Translations under genes and position numbers: made by a program | The notes under the pieces: model-generated | What the model was told of the DNA's origin: nothing | The model's input: the letters and a program-made list of their open reading frames with translations, nothing else | Databases searched by the model: none | Assembly: GCF_040436345.1 (NCBI RefSeq) | Contig: NC_133215.1 | Coordinates: 35,639,306-35,703,305 of the forward strand | DNA: 64,000 nt | From: Pagrus major | Taxonomy: Eukaryota; Chordata; Actinopteri; Spariformes; Sparidae | Direction of reading: 5' to 3' | Shown: positions 1 through 13,330 of the stretch, piece after piece | Layout: each line of letters begins with the position of its first letter | Numbering within the stretch: position 1 is the first letter of the stretch

Positions 1-46
1 TTAAGAAATATACAACCCCACATCAAAAGACCCCAACGATCTCTTT
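1..46. repeat. End of an inverted-repeat element (same family as 34199-34676)
   Basis: The stretch with CACATCAAAAGACCCCAACG matches the right terminal arm of the element at 34199-34676. Only one end is in the window. The rest of 1-649, in the p2rx3 intron after exon 7, shows no exon I can recognise; the next P2X3 exon, which should encode a G-I-x-I-x-W-x-C-D-L-D motif, was not found here. Confidence 0.5.
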
Positions 47-649
47 AAGAGCAATGACTGATCGAACCAAGTTTGTTCCAGTCTGGATTAGTAAGTGTTG
101 ACATTCACTTGATAAAATCTTATAGTGTGTGATTTCTTGAGTTAGGGACTGTAACTAAAGATTCTATGAGTACAGGTGCCTGTAAGGTCATTGCTTGTGG
201 GTTCATCCCTGGTCGCACAGCACTAGACTTTTAGTCCACTTCCAAGTATAATGTGGGCCCCACCTCAGTCTCAACCTTGTGTATAAATTAAAATGAGACC
301 AGACAGTTGGATAGTTTTAAGGAAAACAGCTTTTTAGGCTCCATCCATACTTCTGATATCTGGAGTTGTGCTACGCCACTAACATTCTGTTTCATATAGG
401 CTTCATCTTCTACAGCTATCGCTCTAAATTTACAGATGAAGCAGGATATTGTAGATGCTCCAATGGTAGAACAGATTTCCTTGAACATCGATCACTGCTC
501 CCATTCACATATGACCCCATAGGGAATGCTCCTGAACATTTAAGGGATAGACTTTATGTTTATATTTTAAAAAAACACTGTTAACACAGCTTTGTAAGGA
601 AATGCACAAATCTGTGTCATTGTAATGGCCAGTATTGAGAGAACTCTAC

Positions 650-3600
650 CTTGTCTGCGAGTTTGGTGAAGTTCTGGTCAGCATAACGGACCACATCTCC
701 CACTCTAAAGATGGGGCAGTAGGTGTTGTTGATCTTGTCAAAGTTACATTTTTTGATGTAATCGTCAGTGATGGTAGAAAGGAAGTTCCCTCTGCACACA
801 AACAGACAGTCATCATATCAAAATGCATCACGTCTTCATCAGTGTCATCATCATCATCAAAATCATAATTGTCATACTTGGTGTAGTTGAAGGTAGGGAA
901 ACGGATGCTATTCTTAATGAAAATGGTGAAATTTTCCACTTCCATCATTGGTGTACTGAGGGATAGGGGAAGGGAGAAACACACAGAGAGGAGAACAGAC
1001 AGATTATTTTTCTAGAGCACCACAAAGCCAGCACACAATGTTATCTATCAAACAGATTATGGTATGGAGAGGGGGAGATTTCCACCAATTCACCTCTCAC
1101 CACCACCGTATTGGGGTGAATGTATAAATCTCAGATATCTCAGAAACTAGGCCTGGGCAATATGGCTGAAAAGTCATGATAGTAAGGTTTCATATCGCAA
1201 GTTTTGATTACCTTATCTTTTTTAAAGACCAAACGGAAAAAGGTTGAATAAAATAAACCTCTTTATTTGGAATTTAACCACTTTATCAAGACACACAGGC
1301 TATAATTATGTTAACACAACAAGGAAAAACCCACAAATAAAATTACACAAATTAATTTAAAAAATACTGCCATACCTGTGAGCTGACCTTTTTCATTTAC
1401 AATTTCCTCTCTGTCAGCACTTGTTTTCTCATTCTGGGGTTAATGGGTTGTGCTTGTGTTTTTCTTGTGGTTGGTTTGTAAAATAATCAGCCAGCGGTGG
1501 AGCTGATATTGCAGAATGTGAGTCATGGTTACCCCAGTAATCACACCAACCACTTTGGCTGTTGCAGCTGCAGTGTCTCTGGGCTTGTAAGGTAGAGCGG
1601 ACAGGCTGGTTGGGTCCCAGCAGCAGTAGGGCAGCCTTCTGTCGGCTCTGCTAACAAGCCCGGAGACACTCCGGCAGCAATGAGCGGCTCCTGAGGATAA
1701 GAGGTTGTTGTGTTTATCAGTGAAACCACAGCTCATAGACTGCAATGTCAGACTGCAAGAAGAGCCATTACCAGAGATACTGTGTGAGTTAACAGTTTTT
1801 ACAGGTGGAGTCGACTGGTCTTCTGAGAACTGCAGTGGGAGCCATAATAATGCCTCACTGGGCGAGGGTGCAACCAAGCTACACACCTATTAAATGATTT
1901 GCAGTTTGTGTGTCACAGATAGCACCTAGGGACGTGAAAGGCTGTAAATGAGCCAGGAAGGTAGCACACATGGAATTTGTTTTATGTGGGATTTGTTTTA
2001 ATTTAATAAAAACATCGAATTATTTTCTTATTTCTATCAATGATGTGTCTATCGTCAATGCATATTGCTATCGTTCTATCGCCCATGCCTAACAAAAAAC
2101 TATTAAAAACTATCTGCATGGATAGATATAAGCAGAGGTTAGTGACTTCTTAAGGAGAGCACTGCCCAAACATAGCAACATGTCTAAATTGAACTGCATA
2201 TCATGACTTTGCTATCAGGATAGTCATGTTCTCTCTCAATGGTTCAAGTAGCATAACAGTACAGAGCAGTGAAAGCGATCTCATGCACAGTATCGTCTTA
2301 CGTCTTGATGGTGTCGATCTCAGCAGGACACCATCCTTTTATCTCACATGTCTTGATGGTGGTGTTGAAAGGAACACATTTCCCTGTAAGAATTCCTGAG
2401 CCAGAAAAAGGAAAGTTTTTGAGCGAACTGGAAAAGCAAAAAATGTATTTTAGTCTCAAAAATTAGTACCATCTCTTATTAATTAATTCAACACATACTG
2501 TATGCATTGATGCAATAACAGTAATACTCATAAAACTGTTTTTATTAAATATTCTGAAGTAGAAATGAGAAGTGTAGATAAAGCAACAGAGGATCTCACC
2601 ATAACTTCCTGGCTTGTTGAGGTGCCTAGTGCAGTCAGTGTCCTGGGTACAATAATACTTTTTCTCACTCTGGGTAACACACAATCACACATACGGGCAC
2701 ACACATTAAAACTGCATTCATTTTTTTTCCCATTTCAACAACACATCAAAGGACTGATTAAAACTAAAAAAATATCTGGGGCTGTACCACCAGACTACAG
2801 AGCAGCTTCATTCCTCAGGCAAGACTCCTGGACTCTTTCTCCACACTTCAATATGAAAAATACATTCATCATTAACTACATGTCATTATACAACCCAGAA
2901 CTAGAATGGCCATCAGTGTAGCGCATACCTCCACCAAGGCCCAACAGTGCCCTTTATCTGCATCAAATTGTATGCACCGATAGATACCAGTCACCTAAAT
3001 ACACCTGATTTTTTTCATTAAGATCCATGCATTATTCCCTTAGAAACTGCCTGTTGTGTAAATAAAGAGCTGTGTGGTAACGTGGTAATGCGGTAGCTGG
3101 CATTAAAAAAGCAGGTCATTCCTCGATCATGACCATGATGATGATCTTGATAAAACATTAATCAGCTTCTTACAAAAAGCAGTTTGCACGTGTGAATGAT
3201 CACATTAACTGGAACAACAGTGGAAAAACCCCAAGAATAAAAAGAAGAGGACATACTTTATTAATCCCCCTGCTGTTATTTTTACACACACATGTCCGTA
3301 ATACACATGCAGAAACAGGACCTATACAGATGCATTTGGGTTGGGAGAGGTATCAGAGCGAGGACACCCCTAGTTGTTAGGGGTTCTGTGCCTTGCTCAA
3401 TGGCACATTGGCAATGCCCAGGAGGTGAACTGGCACCTCTCCAGCTACCAGTCCATGCTTCTTACTGACTAGTCTGAGTGGGTCTTTCTCTCTCTCTGTA
3501 CCTGGATTATACCTGCCAGTACCAAAGGACTCAGTGATTGAACTCTGTCTGGTTTTAGCAGCACCTTTCTTCTTATCTTCCTCAGACTACCACTGGATAA

Positions 3601-6113
3601 CTTCATTATATTCTGTATTGATTAAATCTCAGATACTTAACAGGGTTTGTGGTGTTGCTGCATGACCTCACAGTCCTCACACACACATCAAATACTGCGA
3701 TGTTGCTGTTCTGACGACTGAAAAAGCTCTACCATCATCATTGTCAACTCTCTGTCAGCAGAACCTTTGTTTTTATTAATCCGTAGTTCACATACGACTA
3801 TGTCAGGCAGAAGGAAAATGAATCCATATTAAGCAGGCAGTATTTAGACTAGATCCTGGTGATAGTATAGTTACTCTAATGTGTCTCATCTTCCATCCCA
3901 GAACAAAAAATTTGGGGATTGGAAGTAACAATATTTCCAAATCAATGCACATAATACTAATTTGCTTTACTTTTCTCTGTAGACATTTAAAAATAACGCT
4001 GGTGGAAACCTTCACTTTGTTTAAACTTTATTTAGTTGTTTCCCTGGGCTACTTATTTGTTATTTGTGTCAAAGCCATTGTTTGTGGAAAGCGGACACAC
4101 ACAGCCACACTGGTGATGAAACGGCAGCAGTTATTGCGGTTGAGGGTGAGTGGTTTGAATAGTTTATGGGATGTGACTTCTTTCAGCTGCCTGTGTTTTC
4201 TCTTGCTGTTACTCAGTTGTCTGTTTGTTAGGTTCACCTAACTTACCCTTATGCAGCATACTGCAACTGCTGTGCAATAACTACTAACTACTGACTGCAT
4301 TCTATCTGTTATAGTGACAGTTGTTTGTAATGTTGTCACCCTATTTGTGTCAGTGAGGATAGACTTAAATATTAATGTAGAAATACCTCTAGCAAATAAT
4401 GCAATGCAATTTAACTGTAAGACAAACAGCCTCCAAAATGAATTATAAAAAAATGTATTCTCTTTACTTTAATGTAGTATTAACAGTAATGGGATGCGTT
4501 TTGCACTATTAGCAATTACAGTGACTGTGAGAATGTACCTTAATGCTAATGTACAGTAGTTGTAATGGTAGTTGACGTGGTAATAATTGTGACACACTGA
4601 TAATAGTGGTGGTATTATAATGTAATGGTCATGACAGTAGCTGACCTCAGGACAGTATCCTTGGACTTGGTTCTCTGTGGTGATCAGTTTGGTGATGATG
4701 CAGAAGACTGACGCTCCCTGTGGAAAAAAAACAAAATATACATAACATACATAGCTCATCACCATCACTGCATCCTACTGCCAGTCATCTATTTGCCCAT
4801 CCATCCATTAAACCATCCATACCTGTGTAGGAGTGACGTAGTCTGCAACATCCATCACCTTATCATTGTAGATTCCAAAACCTTTGACCTTGGTCATCAC
4901 TGAGGATTCAATAGCTGTGTCTCTCACCTGATAGGCCTTCTCAACGACAAACACCCACCTGAAGCACACACACAAACACATCCATGTTTTCATCACTTGT
5001 GGGAATGTACAATAAAATTAGAACATCATAGTTCCTTCTTGTTCCCATCGAAGACTGTATGGCAAAACGATCTGGCATGTGATTTTAATGATGACCAGGG
5101 GATGTTATGTGTCTTTGCTTCATTGTCTTGTAATAAAATAATTGAACAAAATTATAAATTTATGCACAAGATATACCTTACCCCACTACGTTTAAGTAAG
5201 ATATATCCTAATTCATCCTCTAGATGTCACAGATGTAAAACATGTACAGGGTCAATCATCCATATTTTCTGGGAATGCAGAAGACTAAAATACTTTTGGA
5301 AAGAGGTACACGATCTGACTGTTAAGGTCTCGGAGATTTCGCCAGTAAGGTACCTCTTTGGTAAAGAATTGGACAGGATGTTAGACCCCATGTCAATGAA
5401 ATGGCATAATATCATACAAAGCAAAGAAGTGTATTCTGCTCAACTGGAACCAGCAAAGACCCTCAACATTTAAATTGTTCAAACAGATGTAGTACAACGT
5501 ACCTACACTTTTAAAAATGGGGGGGAAATTGTCCTGAGAACATGGAAACCTCTTATCTGACTATTCACTTAGCCTGATTAGATGTGCTCTGACTCTGTGT
5601 AGAAATGAGACATTTCCACTGTGATGACCATACTGAAATTATTATTGGTACTGTTATTTTTTTATTTATCGATTATCTATTTTTTATTTTGATTTTAAAT
5701 TATTTTGTTTGTTTTTTGTTTGTCATTTGTTTACTCATCATTATTATAATTTTAAATGTAATTGTAAACTTGTAATCATGTCATCATCATCATTACATTA
5801 TTTGCTTTGTAATTAGTACTTAATTGTCAATCAGGGTCTGTGCGATATAATAATCAACGTCTAATCCATCAAATTACATATAAATGTCTTTTATTTCTTT
5901 TTTATCAGCAGCTGCTATTGTTTCATTCAATCAGACCAATGTAACCACTGTGTAAAGCTAAAAACACACCAGAATGAAGGGAAATACTCACCCAATAAAG
6001 TAAGTGATGATGAGGAGTTGGACGACACGGTTGATGATGCCGATGGTCCAGCTCTTCACTACCACTGACTTGGTGGTTTCATAGGTGAAAAAGTCCGTTA
6101 TACAAGACCACAT
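650..6113 (-). CDS. p2rx3: P2X3 purinergic receptor, 5' seven coding exons (gene continues past base 1)
   Basis: Trimeric ATP-gated cation channel of the plasma membrane, known in sensory neurons. Coding exons, minus strand: 5992-6113, 4823-4958, 4646-4717, 2600-2669, 2302-2395, 878-955, 650-791. They join in frame to 238 residues of the roughly 400 usual for P2X3, and all introns are GT-AG. The start is the ATG at 6113, giving [20 protein letters not shown], nearly the P2X3 N terminus. It carries the cytoplasmic YxTxK motif (Thr next to Lys), then TM1. Exon 2 holds the lysine pair of the ATP site (TKVKG) and DVADYVTP. Exons 3-5 give the cysteine-rich head. Exon 6 gives [14 protein letters not shown]. 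Exon 7 ends in FTKLADK. The N terminus, [13 protein letters not shown] and [11 protein letters not shown] favour P2X3 over P2X1, 4 or 5. The exons for the rest of the ectodomain, TM2 and the C tail are outside the window. Intron 6 is only 86 nt. Confidence 0.95.
1148..2091. mobile_element. Non-autonomous hAT-like DNA transposon in p2rx3 intron 5
   Basis: The left end reads TAGGCCTGGGCAATA. The right end, reverse-complemented, reads TAGGCATGGGCGATA, an imperfect terminal inverted repeat of the kind seen in fish hAT-derived elements. Subterminal ATCG/ATAT-rich sequence lies inside both ends and a GC-richer core at 1540-1870. No transposase reading frame is visible. I could not find a clean 8-bp target duplication, so the family assignment is tentative. 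Confidence 0.55.
2670..4645. other. p2rx3 intron 3, no gene seen
   Basis: About 2 kb between exons 4 and 3. It is AT-rich with short simple tracts and has no reading frame resembling a known protein on either strand. I see no element ends that pair convincingly. Confidence 0.5.
5036..5475 (+). mobile_element. L1-like LINE ORF2 C-terminal fragment, antisense in p2rx3 intron 1
   Basis: An open frame reads a tract typical of the C-terminal part of L1-type ORF2: KIYLTPLRL, then a CxxC zinc-knuckle-like segment (CHRCKTC) followed by [13 protein letters not shown]. This is the conserved cysteine/histidine region near the end of L1 reverse-transcriptase proteins. It is 5'-truncated, with no reverse-transcriptase core in the intron. 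It runs opposite to p2rx3. The AT-rich stretch to about 5800 may be its 3' tail (inference). Confidence 0.75.
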
Positions 6114-8195
6114 CCCAGCAGTATGTGTGTTACTGTAGTTAATACAAAAACTACTGTGTGTGTGTGTTCTCTGTGTGTTATATGACTTTTAGAAATAAAA
6201 AGCAAATCACAAAATCATTCCACTATGTGTAGATTATGGATTTTAAGGCTGACACTGCTGTTTGTGTGTGTGCCTGCAGCAATCACAGATTCTATTCTTC
6301 GAATGTCGATGTCTTCATATTGTTTTCTGTTGAATTGAAAAAGGAAAAAATCAATCAATATTTCAGATCCAACACTGACAGCAGCATCCAGATATCCAAG
6401 GGCTGAATCTCTCCTTCTTCATGGAAAAAGTCGAACTGTCTTTGATACACGGTGAAGTAATCCCTGTAGCTCTGTGACACCAATCTTCAGCTGATGCACT
6501 CTTCCTGTAACATCAGACTTCATGTATCATGAAGTCAACAAGTAAACAGCTTTCTTCATCTCTTTTTGCTCATCACCCATTCTGCCACTCTGTCTTCTTT
6601 CCTCTCTCTCTTTCTCTTGTTTATCTCTGACCCTCTGGTTCCCCCCTCCATTATCTGAATGACTCCTCCCTCCTTCTGCTCAGAGCACCATGGACGTTCA
6701 TTAGTCAAGTTTCTTGTGCGCAGCATTCTGGGGAAAAGACAACTGAAAGTGTATTGTAATAAGAGTACTGAACAGGACTAGGGCAACTTCCAGTCATAAT
6801 TGTGATTACTACAGTCTAAAATCTGCTTTCAGTGGTATTAACATTCTGATTGCTGTCTATGTGTTTCTTTAATTCAGTTTGTGTAAATAAAAGTGTAAAG
6901 CTCAAAATAGCACACATTGAATTGACTTTACTGTGAATATATTGGGAGCGAACAACTCGTTTAGTCCTCACAGGAGTGATAAATACATCTGGGTCACATG
7001 ACTAAATATCACAACACAATACAAATAAATTCACAGGAAAGTCATTTCAGAGTGCAGTGGTTATTTCTATCTTCACCTTATATGTTCGACCAGCACCTGA
7101 TCACAGGTCCTATGCGAGAGAGTTCTGTGCACTGATTGCCTTTAAATGTATTCATCCCACATTTAGGCCAAGCTATGTTGTTGTTGTTTTTTAAGGCTTA
7201 GTGGTGTGCATGTTGAAGTCATGCAACCGTGATGAAGTTTGTTTATAGCCTTAACACTCACTTTATATATCTGGTGATTGCATTTATGCTTCAAATATCA
7301 TAAAAGTGGTGTTCATTTATAGAGATGATCATGCTGAAATAAAGAACTAGTATCAAAAAATGTGTTTTGCCACTGAGCCTTTTTTGTGCAATGATCCACT
7401 TAATACTCCAACTACAGGCTTTTTGTTGAGGGAACCAGGGTGATGCTAACTACAAAAATACATCATCCCTGCAACACAACAGTGGTTGCTCAAACATGTT
7501 ATGAATCAAAGTGTTACATTTCCAATATACTTATAGATAACTTTGAAATTATGGAAATATCCCATATCACTTCAGAACAGCAGAACGCGTCTTCCTTTAC
7601 ACAACCACGTAATGTTGATAGTCAATTCTACAATTAATATGTAAAAATTCATCCCCATAATATCCATCATGATCATGTCAAAGGTTGACCACAGACAGTG
7701 GAGTAGACCCTATTGTGTATAACAGGCTACAATGAGCCCCATGTATCAGGCTCTACATCCGAATTCACAAGGCAAACCATATCCAGGAGATAACATTTCA
7801 CACTAATTCAATCTGAGCTTCCTTCAGTCTAATGCCCTCTGAATGCCTCCATTAAACAGCAGTCACTTAAGACAAGTCAATAATGGACTGCCACTGGACA
7901 AGAATCAGGAGGTGGTTAAATATCATTAACATTATTACATTTTCTTTTTTTGTCTTTTTCTTTGTGAAGCTGATAAGGGGAAGAATAGAAAAATGGAAAA
8001 TGGAAAAAGGGAGACAGTGGAGATAAAGGAAGAGGAGGAAAAGGAGGAGGGAGCAGCTTGGGAATTAAGATGGAGAAAGATGGCGACAGTGAAAAGATGA
8101 AAAGAAACAGAAGGGAGAAATGGAGGAGGAGGACAAGGACGGGGTGTCATCAGGTAAGAAGACACAGAGACATGGATGGAGAGAAGATACATGTA
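6114..8195. other. 5' flank of p2rx3, regulatory content not resolved
   Basis: Upstream of the p2rx3 start on the minus strand. A pyrimidine-rich tract at 6590-6680 and an AG-rich tract at 7975-8150 are the only obvious biases. The p2rx3 transcription start should lie here, but I see no decisive TATA or initiator. No other gene is recognised. Confidence 0.4.
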
Positions 8196-8199
8196 ACAT

Positions 8200-8395
8200 A
8201 GATGCTCAGCAGAACAGAAAACCAGCTTGTTTATGTTGTTCGGGGGTCGCCAGTCAGACTGATGAGGGGGTTAACAGGCAGGAAGAGAGCAAAGAGAAGG
8301 CTTTTACACACACTTAAAACAAAAGCCGAGCAAAACACAAAACCAACACGGTTATGTTGTTCCAGGGTCGCCAGTCTGACTGACTCCAGAAAATT
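8200..8395. repeat. Imperfect direct repeat pair, about 57 bp
   Basis: The segments near 8205-8262 and 8328-8383 both carry GGTCGCCAGTC after TTATGTTGTTC and agree over most of about 57 bases. It is a short local duplication next to the (AC)n tract. It creates a coincidental repeated frame, not a gene. Confidence 0.7.
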
Positions 8396-8403
8396 CTTTA
8401 CAC

Positions 8404-9150
<747 letters not shown>

Positions 9151-9152
<2 letters not shown>

Positions 9153-9710
9153 TTTAGCTAGGTGCACCTCATAAACTGGCAACTGATGGACAGTGAGAAC
9201 GGAGATGTGTGATGATCAGCTCCTTGGTTTAGCTGACGTTGAGCAGTAGATTGTTCTCTGTGCACCACTCTGCAAGATTGTTGATTTCCTCCTGATATGA
9301 ACTCTCATAATTGTTCATAATATGACAGATAATGGTGGTGTCAATAGAGTTCTCTTGATGTCTGGAAGTGCAGTCATGGGTGTACAGTACAGTACACACG
9401 GCTCCGGTGGTGAGCACTAGAGTGAGTAGGGCTGACTGCCAATCCAAGTAGTCCATTATCCAGTTACAGAGTGAGATACTCAAGTCCAGTGTGCTCAGTT
9501 TGCCTTTTGCAGTTGAATGTGATTATATATTGAATTCTGAGCTAAAGTCAACAAACAGCATTCTAAAGTAGCTGTTGTTAATCTCCAGATGTTTGAAGAC
9601 TGAGTGGAGGGCAGTGGATATGGCTTCCTCTGTGTTGAATGCAAACTGGTGAGGGTCCAGGCTGGCTGGGATTTTGCCTCTGATGTGCTGGAGAGCCAGC
9701 ACATCACCCC
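9151..9710 (-). mobile_element. CR1/L2-like LINE reverse-transcriptase fragment, degenerate
   Basis: Conceptual minus-strand frames contain SLCNWIMDYL, then a THDC segment, EEINNLAEWCTENNLLLNV, and upstream in another frame a region like the RT palm segment before it (HQFAFNTEEAISTALHSVF). These are the characteristic order of non-LTR retrotransposon RTs of the CR1/L2/Rex1 type. The catalytic FADD motif that should lie between THDC and EEINN is deleted, so it is dead. Family is inferred from memory of fish LINEs. Confidence 0.75.
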
Positions 9711-10354
9711 CTCCTCTAACCGGAGCCTTTTGTTATTTCAGTGTGAAACACGCTCTCTGTAAAGCTGTACACACACCAGTCTCTGATTTCCTGATGCTGG
9801 GTTAGCGTGAGTCTTTTGTCATCCATTTTATTTTTCTGCAGCTGGACGTTAGGCAGAATTGACTTGGTAATGGAGCAGCCTTAGGCCCAAGCCGGGTTAG
9901 TTTAGTTCTTATGCCGGCTCTCTTCCTGGGATAGTCACACCACTTGTAGTGTAATTTTGTATTGTAGGTTTTGCTTGTGGGTCAGAAGATGTAGATGTTT
10001 TGGGCAGTGACCATCTCAAAGCCTTTTTCTGTCAGTGGTAGGCCTAACGCGTAGTTCAGATAGAAATGTGAAAACAACAAATAAAACATGAATGTGGTGA
10101 TGTTTGAGCTACTCACCGCTGCATCTGCACATGCCACATCTTATCATTTATATTTATATATATTTTAAATTGACTTTAAGATATATAACTTATTATTAAA
10201 ATCATACTGCCATGTTAAAAAACATGTTTGATAAAACCATGACAAATTAATTATATTTCCCAAATTGTAAGTCTCCTATAAGCATTCCCCTTATTTCAAT
10301 GTATTCAATGTAACGTAAAAGACAAAGAGAATGTGGAATTCTCTCCAGGAGTAA

Positions 10355-10440
<86 letters not shown>
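9151..10440. repeat. Tandem duplication, copy 2 (fuller copy)
   Basis: Second copy of the same unit, about 1.29 kb, in the same orientation, ending in a long (AC)n tract at 10355-10440. It keeps the middle block 9208-9801 that copy 1 lacks; that block holds a LINE fragment on the minus strand. The near identity of the shared parts implies a recent event. Confidence 0.9.
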
Positions 10441-10442
<2 letters not shown>

Positions 10443-11079
10443 CTTCTTCACAATCTTAGATTAGATTATATGATAAGTGATCTATCTGGATAGAGGGGTA
10501 AGGGAGATGTAGAGAAGTAAATACCAAGGAAGAAAGCTGCAGAACAGGTCAAAAAGATTTGTATTGATTTTGATTTTCACAACCAGTTAGAGAGGGAGAG
10601 AAAGACACATTGAGAGAGAATAGAGAGAGACACAAAGACAGGCCTCCGCCTTTCTGTCACCCTTTATCATCATCATCATTAGATCATCTTCACCATATTT
10701 TTCATCATAAAGATTACATCCCTCGATATGATTGACGCATTAGCTACAAAGTTCATGTCAGTAAACTTTTATCTGGACGTTGTGACCACTTTATGGGAAT
10801 CCAGATAAAGACTAAAGTACAGTAAATGTCTTCTTTTCACTAGCTGATGGTTGGAAGTGGTGACTAGTTCAGCCATCACTGCTGAATCCAGCTCTGCCGA
10901 TCGAATAAACAATTATTATTACAGTTATAAACAACTACAAAACTATTGTTGTTCTTTTGTGGCCAGTGTAGCTGCAATTATTCTATCATTTAATTTAACA
11001 TATATTATACAGATGTACACATTCAGCGAGGAGTGGCCCTGTGTGATTTAACGATGTGATTAATTATTTAAACATTTAC
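10441..11079. other. Intergenic, no gene seen
   Basis: AT-rich sequence with a GAGA-rich stretch at 10590-10640. No reading frame resembles a known protein and no element ends were recognised. Confidence 0.4.
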
Positions 11080-11260
11080 CTATGCTGAGGACAAATGATT
11101 TCTTTGAGACATTTCTGGTGGCTGGTGCAGTCCAATGTTCCTTTCCGAGACAAGCAATTCAAATTGTGGGTACAGTGGATGGGATGGATCACTTGTTATG
11201 TCACAAGCTTTCTTTTTGGCATAGAGTGAACAACACAGTTTACTGTGGAGCAGGTTTCTG
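11080..11260 (-). mobile_element. LINE ORF2 C-terminal fragment
   Basis: The minus-strand frame contains DITSDPSHPLYPQFELL followed by the short tail typical of the C terminus of CR1/L2-like LINE ORF2. In orientation and order it would lie 3' of the RT fragment at 12738-13190. Short and degraded. Confidence 0.5.
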
Positions 11261-11859
11261 TTCAAGGCTGGATTTTTTGTTTTTAGTAACATGTCAGTGT
11301 GATTTTGAGTTTTCTTTTTATTCTGTTTACACTTCAGCTTCCTATAGACATACACATATTTTCAATTTGTTTTCTATTGTGGAGCCTCCAAGCTGTCTGT
11401 TGTTGGCATTTTTGTTAAATGTTGGCATTTTTGTTAACAATGTTGATAGTGAGTTATTCACATTGTATACAGGGACAAAGTCCTCTAAAACGAGGCAACA
11501 TAGGCAAAGAAAAAGATCTGAGGAACAATAAGGGAAGTAAAACAGATTTGATTCCTTCATGTTTAGGTAGTACTGTATGGGGTTATGGTAGTTTGTGACT
11601 TAATTGTCAACTAAGAAGTAAATATAAACCAAACTAAAACATGGATCACTGTAACCAACGTCTGTTGTTAAATGCAGACTTATTAAACTCAAAAATAGTC
11701 TTAGATATAGTGCTAATTATTGTAAGAATAAGAATTGTAAATGCTCACAAATCAGACATAAATCACCCTACTGAGGTTAGGGAGCTACAAACACCAAAGT
11801 GTAATGTGCACAGCAAACGACAGGCGGCAGCAAAGGAGCCCAGGAGTCTACCGAAGAGA

Positions 11860-12535
11860 CAGAAGAAGACAGCATCATCATCATCGTCGTCGTCATTGTT
11901 TTGGTCGACGGTCTGGGTTAGAGATAGGGTTAGGTTAGGCTGCAGACTGAGTGCAGAGGACATATCGTGACAGAGCAGGTGTTCTGTGAATAACGAGGTA
12001 AGTTGTTCACACTGAAACATGAAGCTGCACGCGCTCAAACACCTCCATGTTCTGCCTCGAGCTCATTATGAAACCTCTGATTACTTCCTGCAGCTTTTAT
12101 TATCGATAAGTAACGTGAGGCATACTGTTTCTCTTCTGTCTACTTTACATAGGTAACGTCGTCTGAAATGTAAGAGTATCGTTAGTAATAGGTGACTAAA
12201 GTTGTTATTACTGCTTAACGCGTTTTGAACGGCTCCGGTCCGCTCAGGAAGGAGAAGGGAGTGTCCGGAGAGGAGTGAGGAGCCTCAGGGCCGCCCACTC
12301 TCACTCTCACTGCACTGTTCGGTTCGGTTTGGTTTGGTTTGGTTTGGTTTAGTGGGTAAACATTGAATCTGCTGTGACCGTATGAGAGTGCAACGTGTGT
12401 CATTTGAAGTGAACAGTTTGTGGCTACAAGTCACTGAAACACATGAATCATGTTTGAGAAGTGTCACTGTTACTGAGCTCCAGGGCTGACCCTACTGCTG
12501 CTCTCACTGCTGGGTTATTGTGGAAGGTAAGAGCA
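11860..12535 (+). promoter_or_regulatory. Candidate pold4 promoter and untranslated first exon
   Basis: Richer in CG than its surroundings (CpG-containing stretch near 12030-12320). The pold4 start codon sits 11 bases after a splice acceptor (AG at 14307-14308), so a noncoding 5' exon must lie upstream. Donor-like sites fit at 11998 (GAG then GTAAGT) and 12526 (AAG then GTAAGA). A (GGTTT)n tract lies at 12320-12350. Which donor is used is not decidable from sequence alone. Confidence 0.4.
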
Positions 12536-12565
12536 GACACAGTACAGCCTCTGTCGGGACATGTT

Positions 12566-12705
12566 CACACAACACACAACACACACAGCACACACAACAC
12601 AACACATACAGCACTCACCACACAACACATACAGCACACAACACATACAGCACACACAACACACACAGCACACATAACACACAGCACAGCACACAACAAT
12701 AAACA
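12566..12705. repeat. ACACA/GCACA-type imperfect minisatellite
   Basis: Irregular array of ACAC, AACAC, AGCACAC and ATACAGC words. It makes several coincidental open frames rich in Thr/His on one strand and Cys/Val on the other. Confidence 0.85.
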
Positions 12706-12737
12706 TAGCCAAGATCATTCAAGTTAGTGATGGTTAG

Positions 12738-13190
12738 TTAAACAACATTTGCCAGCATCATTTTGTTCACCATGCTAAGGTAACCAAACCAACACATCAT
12801 CCTGAAAGTTATAAGCGACTTGCTAAAAGATGATTGAAACAATTTTATTAGCGATTTGTCGACATTAAAACACCTCAGCGTTCTCACATAAAACAGTCTT
12901 GGCCTTTTTGTAGATGGACTCAACAATCAGTTAATCATCCAAGATGGTGCTGAGGTACCTATATTGACTATATTGACATTGATAAAAGTTGGTGCTATAG
13001 CAGGTGAGTTTGTACGAAAATCAATTAACATCTCTTTTGTCTTAGAGACATTGAGTTGAAGGTACTAGTCATCACACCTTTTGATGAAATTGTCCAAAAC
13101 TTCATGGTCCTGCAGGAAACGGTCATTGAATCATCGGCAGACTTTATTATGAACCTTGAGTCATTTTTGTGCATCAAACATGAACATTGA
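12738..13190 (-). mobile_element. CR1/L2-like LINE RT fragment (post-catalytic region)
   Basis: Minus-strand translation gives, in order, FIIKSADDSMT (a decayed FADDT catalytic motif), LNVSKTKEMLIDFRTNSPA, then in a shifted frame LRCFNVDKSLIKLF and CWFGYL. This is the order seen in non-LTR RTs after the palm. At least one frameshift separates the parts, so it is a relic. Confidence 0.75.
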
Positions 13191-13330
13191 TAACTATTAG
13201 AGAAAGATGATAAGGTAACTGTTGTCTTTCGGTTATACATACATTTTCTCAAGCAGAATTGTTAACATCCTGAATAAAATGATTTTTATTAGTGTTGTAC
13301 AAAAAACAACTCACCATACACCATGCTCTA

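Noticed and set aside
646..984. 112-residue minus-strand frame through p2rx3 exon 6
   Set aside because: It reads through intron 6 and then runs out of frame in exon 7; the spliced product matches P2X3 instead.
1440..1886. 148-residue minus-strand frame in the hAT-like element
   Set aside because: No domain, low-complexity composition, and located in the core of a non-autonomous transposon.
12461..12727. Overlapping Thr/His and Cys/Val frames
   Set aside because: Produced by the ACAC/AGCAC minisatellite. The same applies to the frames at 8352-8540, 31130-31516, 54996-55514 and 62644-62898.
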